Part shown: in pieces, positions 45,360 to 57,369 of the stretch
How positions within the stretch are numbered: position 1 is the stretch's first letter
Layout of the letters: each line of letters opens with the position of its first letter
Origin: Brachionus manjavacas
Lineage: Eukaryota; Rotifera; Eurotatoria; Ploima; Brachionidae
Direction: 5' to 3'
Assembly (NCBI GenBank): GCA_019054805.1
Contig: JAHQIY010000006.1
Span: 4,216,001 to 4,280,000 of the forward strand
Length of the DNA stretch: 64,000 bases
The notes under the pieces: generated by a model
The model's database searches: none
What the model saw: the letters and a program-made list of their open reading frames with translations, nothing else
What the model was told of the DNA's origin: nothing
Position numbers and translations under genes: made by a program

Positions 45360-46427
45360 TTATTGGCGAGTTATTTTAGTGACTGAATTAGCTGTACTTT
45401 CTTTAGTTTTTTTTCTTTTGCTGAATCCTAAGGCTCTGATCACATATCTACGAAATTTAATATTTGTGGCAATACAATTAATGAAAAGAGTGGCATGAAA
45501 CAAAAAGCCAAATGAATCCGCCAAGCTTAAATAAGACAATCCATTTGGAAGGGAAAAAAAATAATAAAAATAAAAGCTGGTCATAATTGTCACCGGTAAA
45601 GTCATTATGATGTACCCAAAAGTTATTGTCAATATTGAAATAGTAAGTCGTCTTTTTTTAATGTTTGATTTTATTTGTTCTTTGTTATTTGATGACTTAA
45701 TTGAGCTATTTAGCATCAAAGTTTTTGTTATCAATAATACATTAAAGATAAACATCATAGTAAATGGAAAGAAATTATATAGCCCTAAGTTTACATGATC
45801 CCATGTCGGATAAAGTCTAAAATCAGCATTATACCAGTAGCATTCTTGGTATTCAATAATAGTATCTACTTTTGAAACTATTGTTCCATTTACTATTTCT
45901 GTTGTGGTTATATTGTTTCTGCTTCTTACCGGTTTATAGTTGCCATTGAATATAAGAATATGAGAATTTAGAAGAAAAAGAATAGTTATTATACTCAATG
46001 ACCAAATATAAGAACTTTTTACAGTTGAAAATGGCAATCGACTATAAATCGAGCCAGGAGTTGACATGATTGTTACAAAGCGGTCAACACACATTATACT
46101 AAGCAAATTTCCTATCACTTGTAGTGAAAAATATTGCAAAAACATGAAAAATTTACAAGTAAAATCACTAACATACTCAATTCGAAAGTTAAAATTTGGC
46201 TGCAAGAAATGATTTAAATTCCATACAAATTGAGAAGTAATGCCAAATATTGCGACAAACGACAAAAATACCATTGAAGAAATATTATTGAACTCTTTGG
46301 AGAATCTGAATATGAGAAAACATGCTGTATTTCCTGTTATTGCTAAAAATATTACAATTAGCGGCAAATATGAAACGAATTGAGTGAATAAAATTGACTC
46401 TTGTGAATTTTTTTCAGTTGTATTCAT
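45360..46427 (-). CDS. Class A (rhodopsin-like) G-protein-coupled receptor, orphan
   Basis: An intronless 355-residue receptor with seven hydrophobic segments. Residues recognised: TGN in helix 1, a conserved Cys (about C91) before helix 3 with its likely partner in QECYWYN of the second extracellular loop, and DRF (about 115-117) in place of DRY at the end of helix 3. Basic residues before helix 6 (IKKRRLTI) and an Asn-Ser/Thr-rich N-terminus (NTT) also fit. Helix 7 lacks NPxxY. The short C-tail has Lys and Ser/Thr clusters. The overall look is of a peptide-type receptor, but the ligand cannot be named. The start is the first ATG in the frame. Confidence 0.85.
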   Translation of the reverse strand: MNTTEKNSQESILFTQFVSYLPLIVIFLAITGNTACFLIFRFSKEFNNISSMVFLSFVAIFGITSQFVWNLNHFLQPNFNFRIEYVSDFTCKFFMFLQYFSLQVIGNLLSIMCVDRFVTIMSTPGSIYSRLPFSTVKSSYIWSLSIITILFLLNSHILIFNGNYKPVRSRNNITTTEIVNGTIVSKVDTIIEYQECYWYNADFRLYPTWDHVNLGLYNFFPFTMMFIFNVLLITKTLMLNSSIKSSNNKEQIKSNIKKRRLTISILTITFGYIIMTLPVTIMTSFYFYYFFSLPNGLSYLSLADSFGFLFHATLFINCIATNIKFRRYVIRALGFSKRKKTKESTANSVTKITRQ

Positions 46428-48700
46428 TTCGATTTTGTTATCTATATTTAAATTTATTACTTATTTTATTCAGTTAGCTTAAATGGTTTATATAAATCTT
46501 TTTTAACTAAAAAGAATAATTAAATTGTGCAGAATTTTTAGATAGATTTAAAAATTTTGATACTGATTTATAATTTGATTTTTTGATATTTCATCAAGTA
46601 TTTTAAAATCTAAATTTTATTTTTAATTTAAAAAAATATTAATTATTTAGCTATTTTCAATCGCTAGAAAAAAAAACAGATGCTAATTCAAAGCACAGCA
46701 CAAAATATTTTAAATAATTTAAACGGAATTAGAATTTAATAGGAGAAATAAAATTTTCTAGAATTTCGGAAGAATTTAATTGATCGCCTTCTGATATTAA
46801 GATTTTCTTTTGTTTAGTTTAAATTTGAAAAAAAAAGTAATCTAAAAAAAATAGACATTTAATGAAACATCTAATTTTTTTCCGAATTTATGGTCTGATT
46901 TTAGTCTCTTTTGTTTACTTAATTTTATTTCCGATAGAGCAATTCGAAAATTCCATCTATCACAGTACTACTTGATTGAATTTGAATTTTTTTTGTATAG
47001 AAAAAAATAGACAATAAAGTTCCTCTTTATTTAAAAAAAAAAAATAGAACATTCTAACCCAAACGACTTATATTATCTTAAATAAACGATAATACTTAAA
47101 AAATATTAAGGTAACATAGTAATTTTATGATTTGATTCTAAATAAGTATAAAATCGAAAATTTGAAAATAAAATCCTTTCACTAATAATTTCTTTGGTAT
47201 TCTGAATTTCAACATCTAGTAAATTTCAGTCTATCAAATTGATTTTTTCTTTTATTTTAGTCTTGTACTTAGCTAATAATTGAGTAATTGACAAAGCTTT
47301 TAACTATAAACAAAAAAATTAATGGTTTGTTAAATCGATAAGTGAAAAATTTTAATTAAATCTATAAAAAATATAATCTAAAAATGTAATCAATTGACTA
47401 TAAATTGTTTTCTTTAAATTATATATCTTAAAAACTCAATAACTGATTTTAAATTTTAAATTGCTAGTAATATCTAAACTTATTAACTTATATGATATTT
47501 TAAAAAAATGTTTTTTTTGATTAATTAAATTTTTAATAATAATCAAGAATTCTGACTTAAAGTTGAATATTTTTTATAAACTAAAAATGTCCAATAGAAA
47601 AAAAAACAATTTCATCAACATACTTTTAATCAGATAAATAATAAAAATACGAGCGATAATATTACCAAACCACAAAAATAGTAAGAAATACCATACAAAT
47701 AGTAAATTATATCACTAATTTAATAAAACAACCACAAATTAAATTTCCAAACAGAGATTCAGTTTTTTTCCACTAATCTAGTTATTTTACTAATAATTTT
47801 TATTTTATACAATATTTTGATTACAATAATCATAAATTTAATAAAAAAAATATCAAAAGAAGAATAAAAAATAGAAAAAAAACTATTGCTTTATTTATTC
47901 AAATAAGAAAGTATATTTTTTTAAAACTTCGTTTAACAAATTTTAAATTTCTTGATATTTTCAAATCTTTTAAAATAAACAATTTATAATCCTCTTAGAT
48001 AATAAATTGTTTATTTTATCATCTCTCAAAAATGATTCATACCTTATCAAAAGAAAGCATTTTAGAGAGTCCAACTGACCAAACATTAGACCATGTTGAT
48101 CAAGCTTTGCCCGATGAACTCAAATCTCTGTATAAAATTAGAATGCGAGCTAGAGTGATCACTTAAGATCTACACAGTTTAAGAATAAAAATATTTTTTT
48201 ATTGGAATAAATAAGACAATAGTTTTTTTTTTTTATTTTGTTATTTTATTTTCTTCTTTTGATATTTTTTGTGGATACAGTTTACTATGGTCCATAAAAA
48301 TAAGTTAAGAATTTAAATGAAGAAAAGCTGCTTTGCTTGGCGCTATCTGTATAATGGATTATATCATTTATCTTTCCATCTAGTTTTTCTCTAATATCAG
48401 AATCATATAAATTTATTGAAGTGTTTCATCCTGTCAAGCTTTTGCTTAAATAGTGTTTTGGATATTTTAATCAGAAAGTTAATTCATGATTACTGATTAA
48501 CCGTCAGTTTACTTTTTATTTTTTGATTCTGAAAGAAAAAATAACAATGCTTATTTTTTGAAAGTAACATATTTATCCTAAATTGATAGATGATGAATTA
48601 AATCAAAGTTTATAAAATAAAACATTTAAAGAATAAAAATATAGAATTTTATTAATTAATTTAAATCCTTAAATTTAAAAAAAAAAGAAAAATCTTTTAA
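46428..48700. other. AT-rich intergenic region
   Basis: No gene could be supported. A 44-codon frame with an ATG start at 48032-48166 is the only non-trivial one, and it has no recognisable features. Confidence 0.5.
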
Positions 48701-50433
48701 TTATGCTTCAATTTTTTTTTTCGAATCCAAAATATTCCTTTTTTTCTGACAAAGTGATGCTAAATCTACACAAATAAAAATCAAAAATGTTAAACTAATA
48801 ATTATGATGGCTATGATCATTGAAATGGTTATGGTTGCTTTAATAGTTTTTACTTCATCTGATTCTATTTCGCAGCTAGTACCACTATATAATTTAAAGC
48901 ACTTGCATTCGATATCATCTTGTTCAGCTTTGTAAACACAAAGTCCATTATTAGAACATGTTTTATTAGAACAGAGGTCTTTTCTCAAATTATGGCATCT
49001 AGTTCCAAAAAAATTTTTGGTACAATTGCATTTAAAATTGAAACCACTTGAATCGGTAGAATTTAGTTCAATACATTCACCATTGTTAAGACACTGAATT
49101 GCTGAAGAACAAGCTCTTGTATTGTGTCTGCAATCAAAACCTGCAAAATTCTCGAAACAAGAGCATCCAAATGAACCATCGGGGTTTAATTTACAAACTC
49201 CGTTATCTGAACAATTGTTTAAGCAATCCGTTAGATCAATGTTTGAAGTAAGAATACTAGACATATATTCATTATTTTCCAAATTAATAACAGATCTTGA
49301 ATCTAAGTTTTCTAAAACATTAATTTGACAAATTTTCTTATTAGACTGATTTGAACCATACGCTGATAAGTCAAATTTTCCTGTAGTGTTAAAAATTACC
49401 CAAAAATTTAATATTCCTTTGCCATTAACCAAAATTTTTTTTATTTTTTTTGGTGGGATATTTAAAATTATAATTTGTTCTCCAACATATCCTAGCTGAA
49501 CCTTAAATAAGCTATTTTTATGGGTTTCATTGGGACATATTTTCCACTTCACTTAGAATTGAATGAAATTTTATCAATAAATTTTTAAATGAATTAAATT
49601 ACGTGTTTTTTTCTCTATTTCGATTTTTGAAAAATCAAAAAAGTTCAAACTCATAATTTCTTTGGTAGCAGTTTTAATTGACGTTTTTTTTGAAAATGTG
49701 GTATTCAAATATCTAAAACTTTCATTATTACAATTAACTTTTGTAAGCATAAAATTATTTTTTTAATTTAAATTAAATTTTTTAAATTACGGGTTAAATA
49801 ATTTAATTCGGTATTTTTTTTGCTTGATTGAATTCTATCTGATTCTTTTGATGAATAAATTGGGATGGAGTTAGATTCATGAGTTTTTTCTAATGACGAT
49901 GATACTGTTTTACCACCATTGGAAGTGGTTTTAGTTACAGTAGGTTTTATCTTTGCTTTTAGAAAAAAAATATTTTTCAAAATTAGCAAATAATCTTTAT
50001 TTTAAATTTACGTATTATAGCATAGATGCTGTTAAAAAAATTTCCCCCACAGATTTGATTTGAGTTTCCAGTGCATCTTTGAATGCAGCCAGCAAAAAAA
50101 AAAATTCCGTAATCTCCATATTTGTTATCACAATGACATTGATCGCTTAAGTGGAAAAGCAAAATTAAAAGATTTTTAAAAAGCAAAAAATTCATCTTCA
50201 AATGTTTACCCTGATTGCAATCCGGCATATCTGGTCAACATTTTTGCGCAAAATGAAATGCATAACTTGACAGTCATTTTTTTATTGGAAAATGTATACT
50301 TATTCAAATCAGGATTTGAACTTCTATCTCCAAAACATCCGATATACGAATATCGAGGCAAGCAATTTAAATGACAAATAATAATATAAGAAAAAAATAA
50401 AATTATCGGTAATTTTTTTACAAATTTTTGCAT
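48701..50433 (-). CDS. Type I membrane protein with WSC domain and three EGF-like domains
   Basis: Five exons: 50210-50433, 50012-50145, 49791-49955, 49603-49737 and 48701-49551. Introns are 51-64 nt and the joined frame gives 502 residues. An N-terminal signal peptide is followed by a WSC domain split over exons 1-2 (YSYIGCFGDR, MTVKLCISFC, RYAGLQSG, QCHCDNKYG, CTGNSNQICGG), a putative carbohydrate-binding fold. A Ser/Thr/Lys linker and a region of unknown fold come next. Three EGF-like repeats follow at about 320-445 (NNCSDNGVCKLNPDGSFGC, CLNNGEC, CSNNGLC). The single membrane helix (TISMIIAIIIISLTFLIFIC) precedes a short basic tail. It is probably a cell-surface sensor or adhesion protein. 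The exon models are by eye, but all junctions keep frame. It sits beside the GH5 gene in the same orientation. Confidence 0.8.
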
Positions 50434-51684
50434 CTTTAGAGAATATTTATTTAAATAAAAATATTTAATTTATTTACAATATTTTCCAAAAATTGAATTT
50501 TATTCTATGATCTTTTTTCAATCTTAGTATTAAAAATCTTAATCTAAAAAAATGCAAGCTAACTTTCTAGCACTTAAAACGATTTCCGAAAGTAAAACAA
50601 GTATTGAGAAAAAACTTATGAGCATTCTTTAAAAGAATATAACATTTTCTTAGTCAATTTAATTTTATTCTAGTTAATTTATAGCCACATGTGGATAATA
50701 AAATTTCTAGAAAACAGAAAGAAGAGAAAAAAATGAAATTTTAAATAAAAGAAATACAATCATGTGAAAAAATCTATCTTCATGATGTCATTTAATATAT
50801 TAAAAAATTTTTACGAATTTAAGTAGTAAAATGTTGTTGGCTTTAGCGAAATGTGGAGTATCTGGAGCTAAATCAATACACAAAAAAAATCAGTCCTGAT
50901 GAATTACATCGCTCACACTTTTACAAAGTTGTAAAATAAAGAGAGCTTTCAACGAACTTGAAATAAAAACTTTGAGCAAAGGCCCGAGTATTGTGAATAT
51001 TAAGAAAATCTTTGACAACAAAGATCTAATGAAAATTCAAAAGCTGTTATTCAAAGTATTAAAATTTTAGATTTTTTTTTTAAATTAAATTTTTTTTGTA
51101 TTAAAACAATTTTTAAACTCGGCTAATTTTTCTCAAGTGGTACACTGTCTTTGCAGTGAAATATGTTTGTGACTGGTGAATCGACTTGTGCTCATAAGTT
51201 TTTGTAGGAGGCATCATCTATCGGAAAGAGAGGCCAAAATTTTCTATTAATCGTGAAAATCAGCAATACAAGCTCTTAAAATAAACAGTTTCAAGGTTTT
51301 TATGGATATGGTTTTTTCCACAGTTTTCTACTTCTACTCCTTTAATTCTAAGCCAATTTTTAAAGCTAATAAAAAGGTCCTAATAATCGGTTAGAAAAAA
51401 GATGAGAAAATAATATGTTTAGTCTCCGAAAAAAGTAAAAGTAATGAATCTGTATCATTTGGGAATAATTTAGATTAAAAACTAAGAAATATTTTGCTTT
51501 GGTTATAATGAAAAATTTCAAAAATCAAATTAAAAAAAATAACATAAAAAATATTTATTTTTATATCAACTTATCATGTAAGATCATAAAACTTTTTTCT
51601 AGATTCGAGTTCTATAAGATTTTACAAAACGACATTTATATATATATATAAATTTAATAAAAAAATTATTTAAAAACATTTAAA
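50434..51684. other. Intergenic region with an unidentified coding-like remnant
   Basis: AT-rich. Around 50830-51070 short coding-like stretches occur (for example KISPDELHRSHFYKVVK and SIVNIKKIFDNKDLMKIQK), separated by stops. This could be a dead transposon or pseudogene of a family I cannot name. Confidence 0.35.
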
Positions 51685-53365
51685 TTAAAAAATATCGATC
51701 AAAGAATTGATGCTTATTTTAACAATTTTATGATAAAAAAAATCACTGAAATTTACAAAACTTTTTAAATTGTGTTCACTTAACAATATCATTACTTTGA
51801 AATTATCCTTATCATGAAACCATTTTAAAAAAGAGGGTATTTTACAGTAGAACCCATTTGGATAAATTTCAGGTGGAATGTGAATTTCAGTTGGAGCCAT
51901 AGCTTGGTCAAAACTAGTAATATTCATCCTGTATTCATAGGAAAACTCTTTAGATGTCGAATTAAAAAAATATCTTATTGGGATTCCATTAGTTGCCTTG
52001 GGATAAACCCTGGAAAACAAACTTACCAACTCGTTTATTTCATTTAGAGAGTCTAATTCATAAAAATATGAATCCCAGTAACACCATGATTGAAAATTTT
52101 TATCGCTTTCATCTAAAATCGCTTTACATTCATCTAAATTAAATGTGGAATCATCTTTTCTAAAAGCACATTCACCAAACTCGGTTAAAAATGATGGCCC
52201 ACCACCCAACTCTAACATATCAAGCTTAACTGACTCGAAAGAAATTTTTAATTGAATATTGTCACAAATAATCTTATCCAGTTCAGGATAAGTTCCATTT
52301 ATTAAAGGATTTTTTTTTAAATTGAGAAACCAACAGTAATAATGCCAGCTAAACACAGTTGTTTGGTAATCAAAGCCTGGCGGGCGCTTAAAACCCGTTC
52401 CGAAATAATTTCTATTCAGCAAAACACCTGAATAAAAATGATTATTTAAAATTTTTTGTAAATTAAAATGCTTACCCCAAGTAACTGGTTCATAAAAAAT
52501 AAGTGTATTTAGATCATATTTTCTAATAGTTTCATAAGTTCTATCGTATAATTTTAATAGATTTTTTGAACCTGCAATACCTGGCAATAGAAGAAGAGGA
52601 TTTGAGTAAACATTCCCAGCCCATGGCTCGTTTAGAAGCTCATAGCCTAGAACATTTTTTTTATTTGAAAAAATTTTGGAGACTAGAGCCCAATAGTCTT
52701 GGAAATAATTGGCAAACTCATTTACATTGTCGTACAGACATTGAAATGCATGACCACATGATTCTGTTATGTAAGCAGCGAAGACGGACAAATTTAGTGT
52801 TGAATTTTTGAGTGGCCAAGGAAAGTTGAATTTTGATTCAGGCAATTCATCTAATACCCATTTTGGTACTCCATCGTAAGAATTACTTTAATTTAAATTA
52901 ATTTAAATAGGATTATTTTTTTTTAAAGTAAAAGGAATACAATTTTGAAGACATCATATCTTGATGCAAATCAATTATTACATAGAAATCGAATAATGCT
53001 AGTTGGTCAACAATTTTGATCATTTGGTCAAGATATGTTTGATTAATGATGTTTTTATCGGGCATTATACCTGACCACATAATACCTAGTCGAACAGTAT
53101 TGAAACCCCATTTTTTTAAATTTAATAATTGAGTTTTATTGGTCATGTCTAGTTCTTTTTTATTAGGAATCCATGGAAATTCCTTCCTTATCGCATTGAT
53201 TCCATGAAATAAATTAACTCGATTTTTTTCATCTACAAACCATTTATCACTTATTCTTATTTTTGATAAAGAACTTTTTGATCCTAATGTAGCATAAACC
53301 AATGTCAAGGACAAAATTTTGAGCAAAAATAAATATTGCAGCTTCGGAATAATACAACATACCAT
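51685..53365 (-). CDS. Secreted glycoside hydrolase family 5, endoglycoceramidase-like
   Basis: Two exons, 52941-53365 and 51685-52885, with a 55-nt intron and 541 residues. The family cleaves the glycan from glycosphingolipids. An N-terminal hydrophobic stretch ending LTLVYA fits a signal peptide. GH5 blocks seen: LFHGINAIRKEFPW, KKWGFNTVRLGIMWSG, VIIDLHQDM, YDGVPKW formed just after the splice, YELLNEPW with the probable acid/base Glu (about 228), and FLTEFGEC with the probable nucleophile Glu (about 377). The open frame extends upstream to a TTG at 53383, but the ATG at 53363-53365 is preferred. Substrate is inferred from family resemblance; a related GH5 glucocerebrosidase or xylan-type activity cannot be excluded. 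Confidence 0.85.
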
Positions 53366-53986
53366 TTTTTTACAGTTATTCAATTTATTTTGTCACTTCA
53401 TTTGAGGATGGTTTTGATTTTGATAATATAAATGGGTGTATACCTCTTTTTTAAAAATTTATATAATGTATTAAAATTTTAATTTTTCTTAATTTATTTA
53501 ATTTCATTTTAATAAAATTTTGTACATAATAAATAATTTGTATATATCAAGAATAAAAGTTTGTCCGATTAATTGCAAATAATCTCAATAAAAATAATCT
53601 AAAAAAATAATATAAATTTGATCGTTATAAAATTTTCAAAATTTTATCTACTTCATTCTTCTATGCTAATATTATTTTTAGTAGAAATCAATGTCCATTT
53701 GAAAAAAAGTTATTCTTAATATGAAAAAGAAAGATAGGAAATTTTATAAAATAAGAAAAAATAGCCAAGATTTTTTACTGATTAAAAATAAATTTTTATA
53801 ATACAATTTTTCAAAATTTAATTTCTTAAACAAGAATATTAATTTTGTTCAAAATCAAAAATTCGAAAATGATCAGATTTTAAGAGAAGTTCAGATTTCA
53901 GAATAGTCTATGTAAGTAAAAAAATGAGGACTTTTACAATAAATATTTATTAATATAGACATTTAAACTTTTTAAATTGGCTATTA
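53366..53986. other. Spacer, no features seen
   Basis: AT-rich sequence between the GH5 promoter side and the 3' end of DNAJC19. Nothing was recognised. Confidence 0.5.
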
Positions 53987-54452
53987 TTATACTTGTTTGT
54001 TAGTTTCCAAGACATCTTTAGCCTCATTTATTTTAGTAGCAATATAAGGTGAGCCACCTTTATCCGGATGATTAGCGATCATAATTCGTTTGTGAGCTTC
54101 TTTTATTTTCGGTTTGGAAGCGTTAGGACTAACGCCAAGTATAAGAGCCGCTTCTCGCTTCGTCATTTTTTGTTCAAATCCTCCTTTGTAATATTTTACA
54201 TCTGTAAATGAGGAAAAATCTAGTTTTGGTAATGAAGCCAATTTTTTTTCCAAGTTTTGAGCTGCTACTGGAGCATGTTTTACCAGTGCTCTGCCTTCAA
54301 AAGAAACTTTATTATTTTTCACAAACAAAACCTTCAAATTTTCTTACCTATTATGCCGACAGTGGCTATTCCGAGACCAACTAGAACCGGGGTAGTCTAA
54401 ATAATTAATTTCATCATAAATTTGAAAATAATTGAGAAAAATTAGTTACCAT
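53987..54452 (-). CDS. DNAJC19: Mitochondrial import motor J-protein TIM14/Pam18 (DNAJC19/DNAJC15)
   Basis: Three exons: 54450-54452 (ATG only, donor GTAACT), 54348-54396 and 53987-54294, with two 53-nt introns and 119 residues (human DNAJC19 is 116). The protein stimulates mitochondrial Hsp70 in the PAM motor on the matrix side of the TIM23 channel. The joined N-terminus MTTPVLVGLGIATVGIIGRA supplies the single membrane helix, absent from the unspliced frame. The J-like domain shows YYKGGFEQKMTKREAALILG, the HPD motif in NHPDKGGSPYIA, and KINEAKDVLE. This gene has the same ATG-only first coding exon as cluster genes B-D. It lies 384 nt downstream of the WDR48 stop in the same orientation. 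Confidence 0.93.
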
Positions 54453-54836
54453 TTTTTATTAGAATTAAAATTCAGAATTGACTAAAATCTGAAAATAAAT
54501 CGAAAAAAATTAATTATTTCAATTTCGAATTCAAAATATTCGCGGTGAAATATTTCAATTAAATAAATTAATAATAAACTAAGAAATTATTAATTAACTT
54601 AGTCTAATTTTTTTCTTTTTTAAAGAGTAATCTTGCAAATTTTCAGCTCTAAAAATAATTATTTGCATTAAAATCTTAACAAAAATTTAATTTTCCAACA
54701 AAAAAAATAAAATAATTGAATGCGACCTTTAATAAATATTAAAAATTTTGTTTTCTAGAGAACAAGGAATTTAAAAATAATTCATTTTAAAAAAATTAAT
54801 TTTCCAATCTGAATAATAATTTACAAGCTTTGATTT
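54453..54836. other. Spacer between WDR48 and DNAJC19
   Basis: 384 nt of AT-rich DNA, with no recognisable element. Confidence 0.5.
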
Positions 54837-57369
54837 TTATTTTTGGCGATACAAAATTGTTAGGTCACCAGTTCCTTTCCAAATCAAATGTTTTATTGTT
54901 CTTAGATTCATTTCGGGATCATTGAGAATCTGAAATTTGAAAATCAAGGACATTTATTTATCTATCAAGTCAAAAAGCTTACCTGGTCGCTGCACAAGAG
55001 CTCAATGGTCTTATTTGCCTGCTGTAAAGCATCTTGACAACCATTAGTGTCATCAGGCTCACTGTTCTTATAATTGTTATTGTTAGAATCGTTTTGGTTA
55101 CTCTCACTATTTTGATCTAATTTTAAAATTTTTGAATAAACATGCTCCTTGAGCTTTTTAACTTGCAGCAAATCAATCGAACTTAGTCTCTCTTTATTGA
55201 TAACTTTTTGATTCTGATTAAAAGGATTAAGAACAAAATTGACTCGATTAAATTTTGGTGCTGCTTTACCAGACAAAGCATCACTAATCCAAGATGGAAT
55301 TACTTTCGATAATATCTGTTGTTCACTTTCTTTTCCCAAATCTTTAACCTCAAGTCTGTGCAAAGTTCTTCCGGCCGATTCACTTAAAATAATCGGCGTA
55401 TGCTCAGGGATATTGAACCTTAGCAAGCCGGGCTGGTTGCTCTCCGGATCTTTGGAAATAATGCTTTGTTGTGTTGAGTTGGTTTGTTGGGAGTTCATGA
55501 TCACATTGCCGCATGTTTGAAGCTGATTTGGATTGAGCAGTGGACAAGACTTGAACAATGACTCTAGAAATATGTGACCATAATTGACCTTGGCGTCTGA
55601 CAGGTCTATATTTTGAGTTTGTCTGACATGGTTTGAGTCCATGTCTTTGAAGTTTATCCATGCCGATTGCCAGTCACTTTCATCAAAGTTAATTGTCAAA
55701 ACGCCGAGTTTTAGATCAACAGTGAACCAGTTTGGCACGCTGATAAATCGTTGACGAAGCTTTAACGCATTTTCGAAGTTTTCTTTCCCCAAGGATTCAA
55801 GTCTACGCGCCTGAAGCACATCCCATACACACACATTTTCATCCGAATCTTTGGTTATTATATATCTTTTATCATTTAAAATTTGGTACTGTTTTAAGCA
55901 GCTTGTCCCCGGTATACTTATCAACGGCTGGACATTGATCGGATTTTGCAATAAAAACGATGAGGACATTGACGATGTGCCAGATTGATTTACAGTTTCA
56001 TTGCTAGGCTTTAAATTTACATCGTTTAGTTTGGTAGCATTTTTTAAAAAGCTCCAAGAGGAGTTTTCGTTAGGCTTTAGGCTCCAATTTTTAAAAGTGG
56101 AGGCAGTGGTCGATACCCACAGATTCTCTTGCTCATGACCCAAGTCAATCTTTACAAAAAAACTTAAATTTTTAATTTTTTTCGATAAAAAAGCATACAC
56201 TGAGAATAGGGCTCGATTCTTCGCACACAAGAATCGATTCGTCCGAGTTCCTCAAATCAGTGGCATAGATTTTACAATCTTTGCCTCCTGAGTAGACTTT
56301 ATTAAACGTCTCATTAACACATAGAGTCCAAACGCCTTCTGTATGAATTTCTATAGTAGATATACACCTTTGTTGTCCCAATGACCAAAGCCGTATGGTA
56401 TGATCCGAGCTAGCTGATAAGCACTGAGTTGCATCCCTATTCAAAGCTAAAAACCGAATGTTGTGAGTGTGTCCTCTGAGTTTCATTAATTTTGTGTTGG
56501 TCCGCGGGTCCCACAAACGAATGCAGTTTTCCGGTGAGCCACTGGCAAGTACACTTGCTTGATTGTTTATAGCAAGACTGTAAATTGAATATTTATTTTC
56601 GCTAATGGCTTTCAGTTAAAAATCTTTAGAAAGAAAAACACTTTTCAAATTAATGATCTTACTATTTGTATCCAAATCGGCTGAGTTTATGGACACAGCC
56701 TTATTGATGTCCCACAAATAGATGTTTTTATCAAACCCGGCACTAGCCAATATTTGCTTATCCTTGGCATAAGCCAAACATTTTACATAGTCCTAAAGAA
56801 TCTAAATTTGGAATTGAGGAAAAAAATTAAACTAAAAATTACTTTATGATTTCGAAGAGTTGTCAAAAGTGTACCTTTAGTTGAGTTCCATATTTTTACG
56901 GTTGTATCGCTTGAAGCCGAGAATACTTAATTTTTCAATTTTTAAGAAAAAAAATCAATTATTAAAAGAAATTTTTTTTCAAATTAAAATTGAAAAAAAT
57001 TACATCTGTTGTTATTTTTGCAGACAATAATGTCATTAACCCAATCAGTGTGATGAGATAAGGACATTTGATAATACTGGTCGACATTATTTAGCTCGTA
57101 TCTACCTGGATCGTTTGTGTTTGGGACAAGATTCGAGTAAACTCGGATAGTGGAATCTCTGCCGGCAGTGTAAAGGCGGTCGAGATTGGCTTGATCGGAT
57201 CTTGTTGATTTTTTGTCGAATTTTAAGCAATTTATACCTGAACGATTAAATTTTTCGACTGGGTCGCGAATAATAATTGATAACTAGTCAAAAAATTTAA
57301 GAAAACTGTTTTAACTTTAGAGAGTTAAGTTACTTGAGTTTTTTTTTTCGGCTGATTTTTGTTTTCCAT
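54837..57369 (-). CDS. WDR48: WD-repeat protein 48 (UAF1), USP1/USP12/USP46 cofactor
   Basis: Seven exons: 57334-57369, 57004-57283, 56843-56925, 56663-56792, 56199-56608, 54983-56149 and 54837-54929. Introns are 49-78 nt and the product is 732 residues (human 677). WDR48 activates the deubiquitinases USP1, USP12 and USP46. The N-terminus matches the family ([17 protein letters not shown], then [15 protein letters not shown]). WD blocks follow: [68 protein letters not shown]. Then come the linking segment [20 protein letters not shown] and [20 protein letters not shown], and the C-terminal SUMO-like region ([31 protein letters not shown]). A short Ser/Asn-rich insertion around FKNWSLKPN and the acidic/Asn linker explain the extra length. 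An out-of-frame ATG lies just upstream (about 57376). Confidence 0.92.

Noticed and set aside
45226..45498. 90-codon plus-strand frame overlapping the GPCR 3' end
   Set aside because: Antisense to the receptor's last helix; its hydrophobic stretch is a shadow.
48032..48166. 44-codon plus-strand frame MIHTLSKESILESP...
   Set aside because: Too short, no homology recognised and no neighbouring exon found; kept as a note only.
55239..55661. Frames antisense or shifted within WDR48 exon 6
   Set aside because: The WDR48 frame is supported by strong family blocks along the whole exon.
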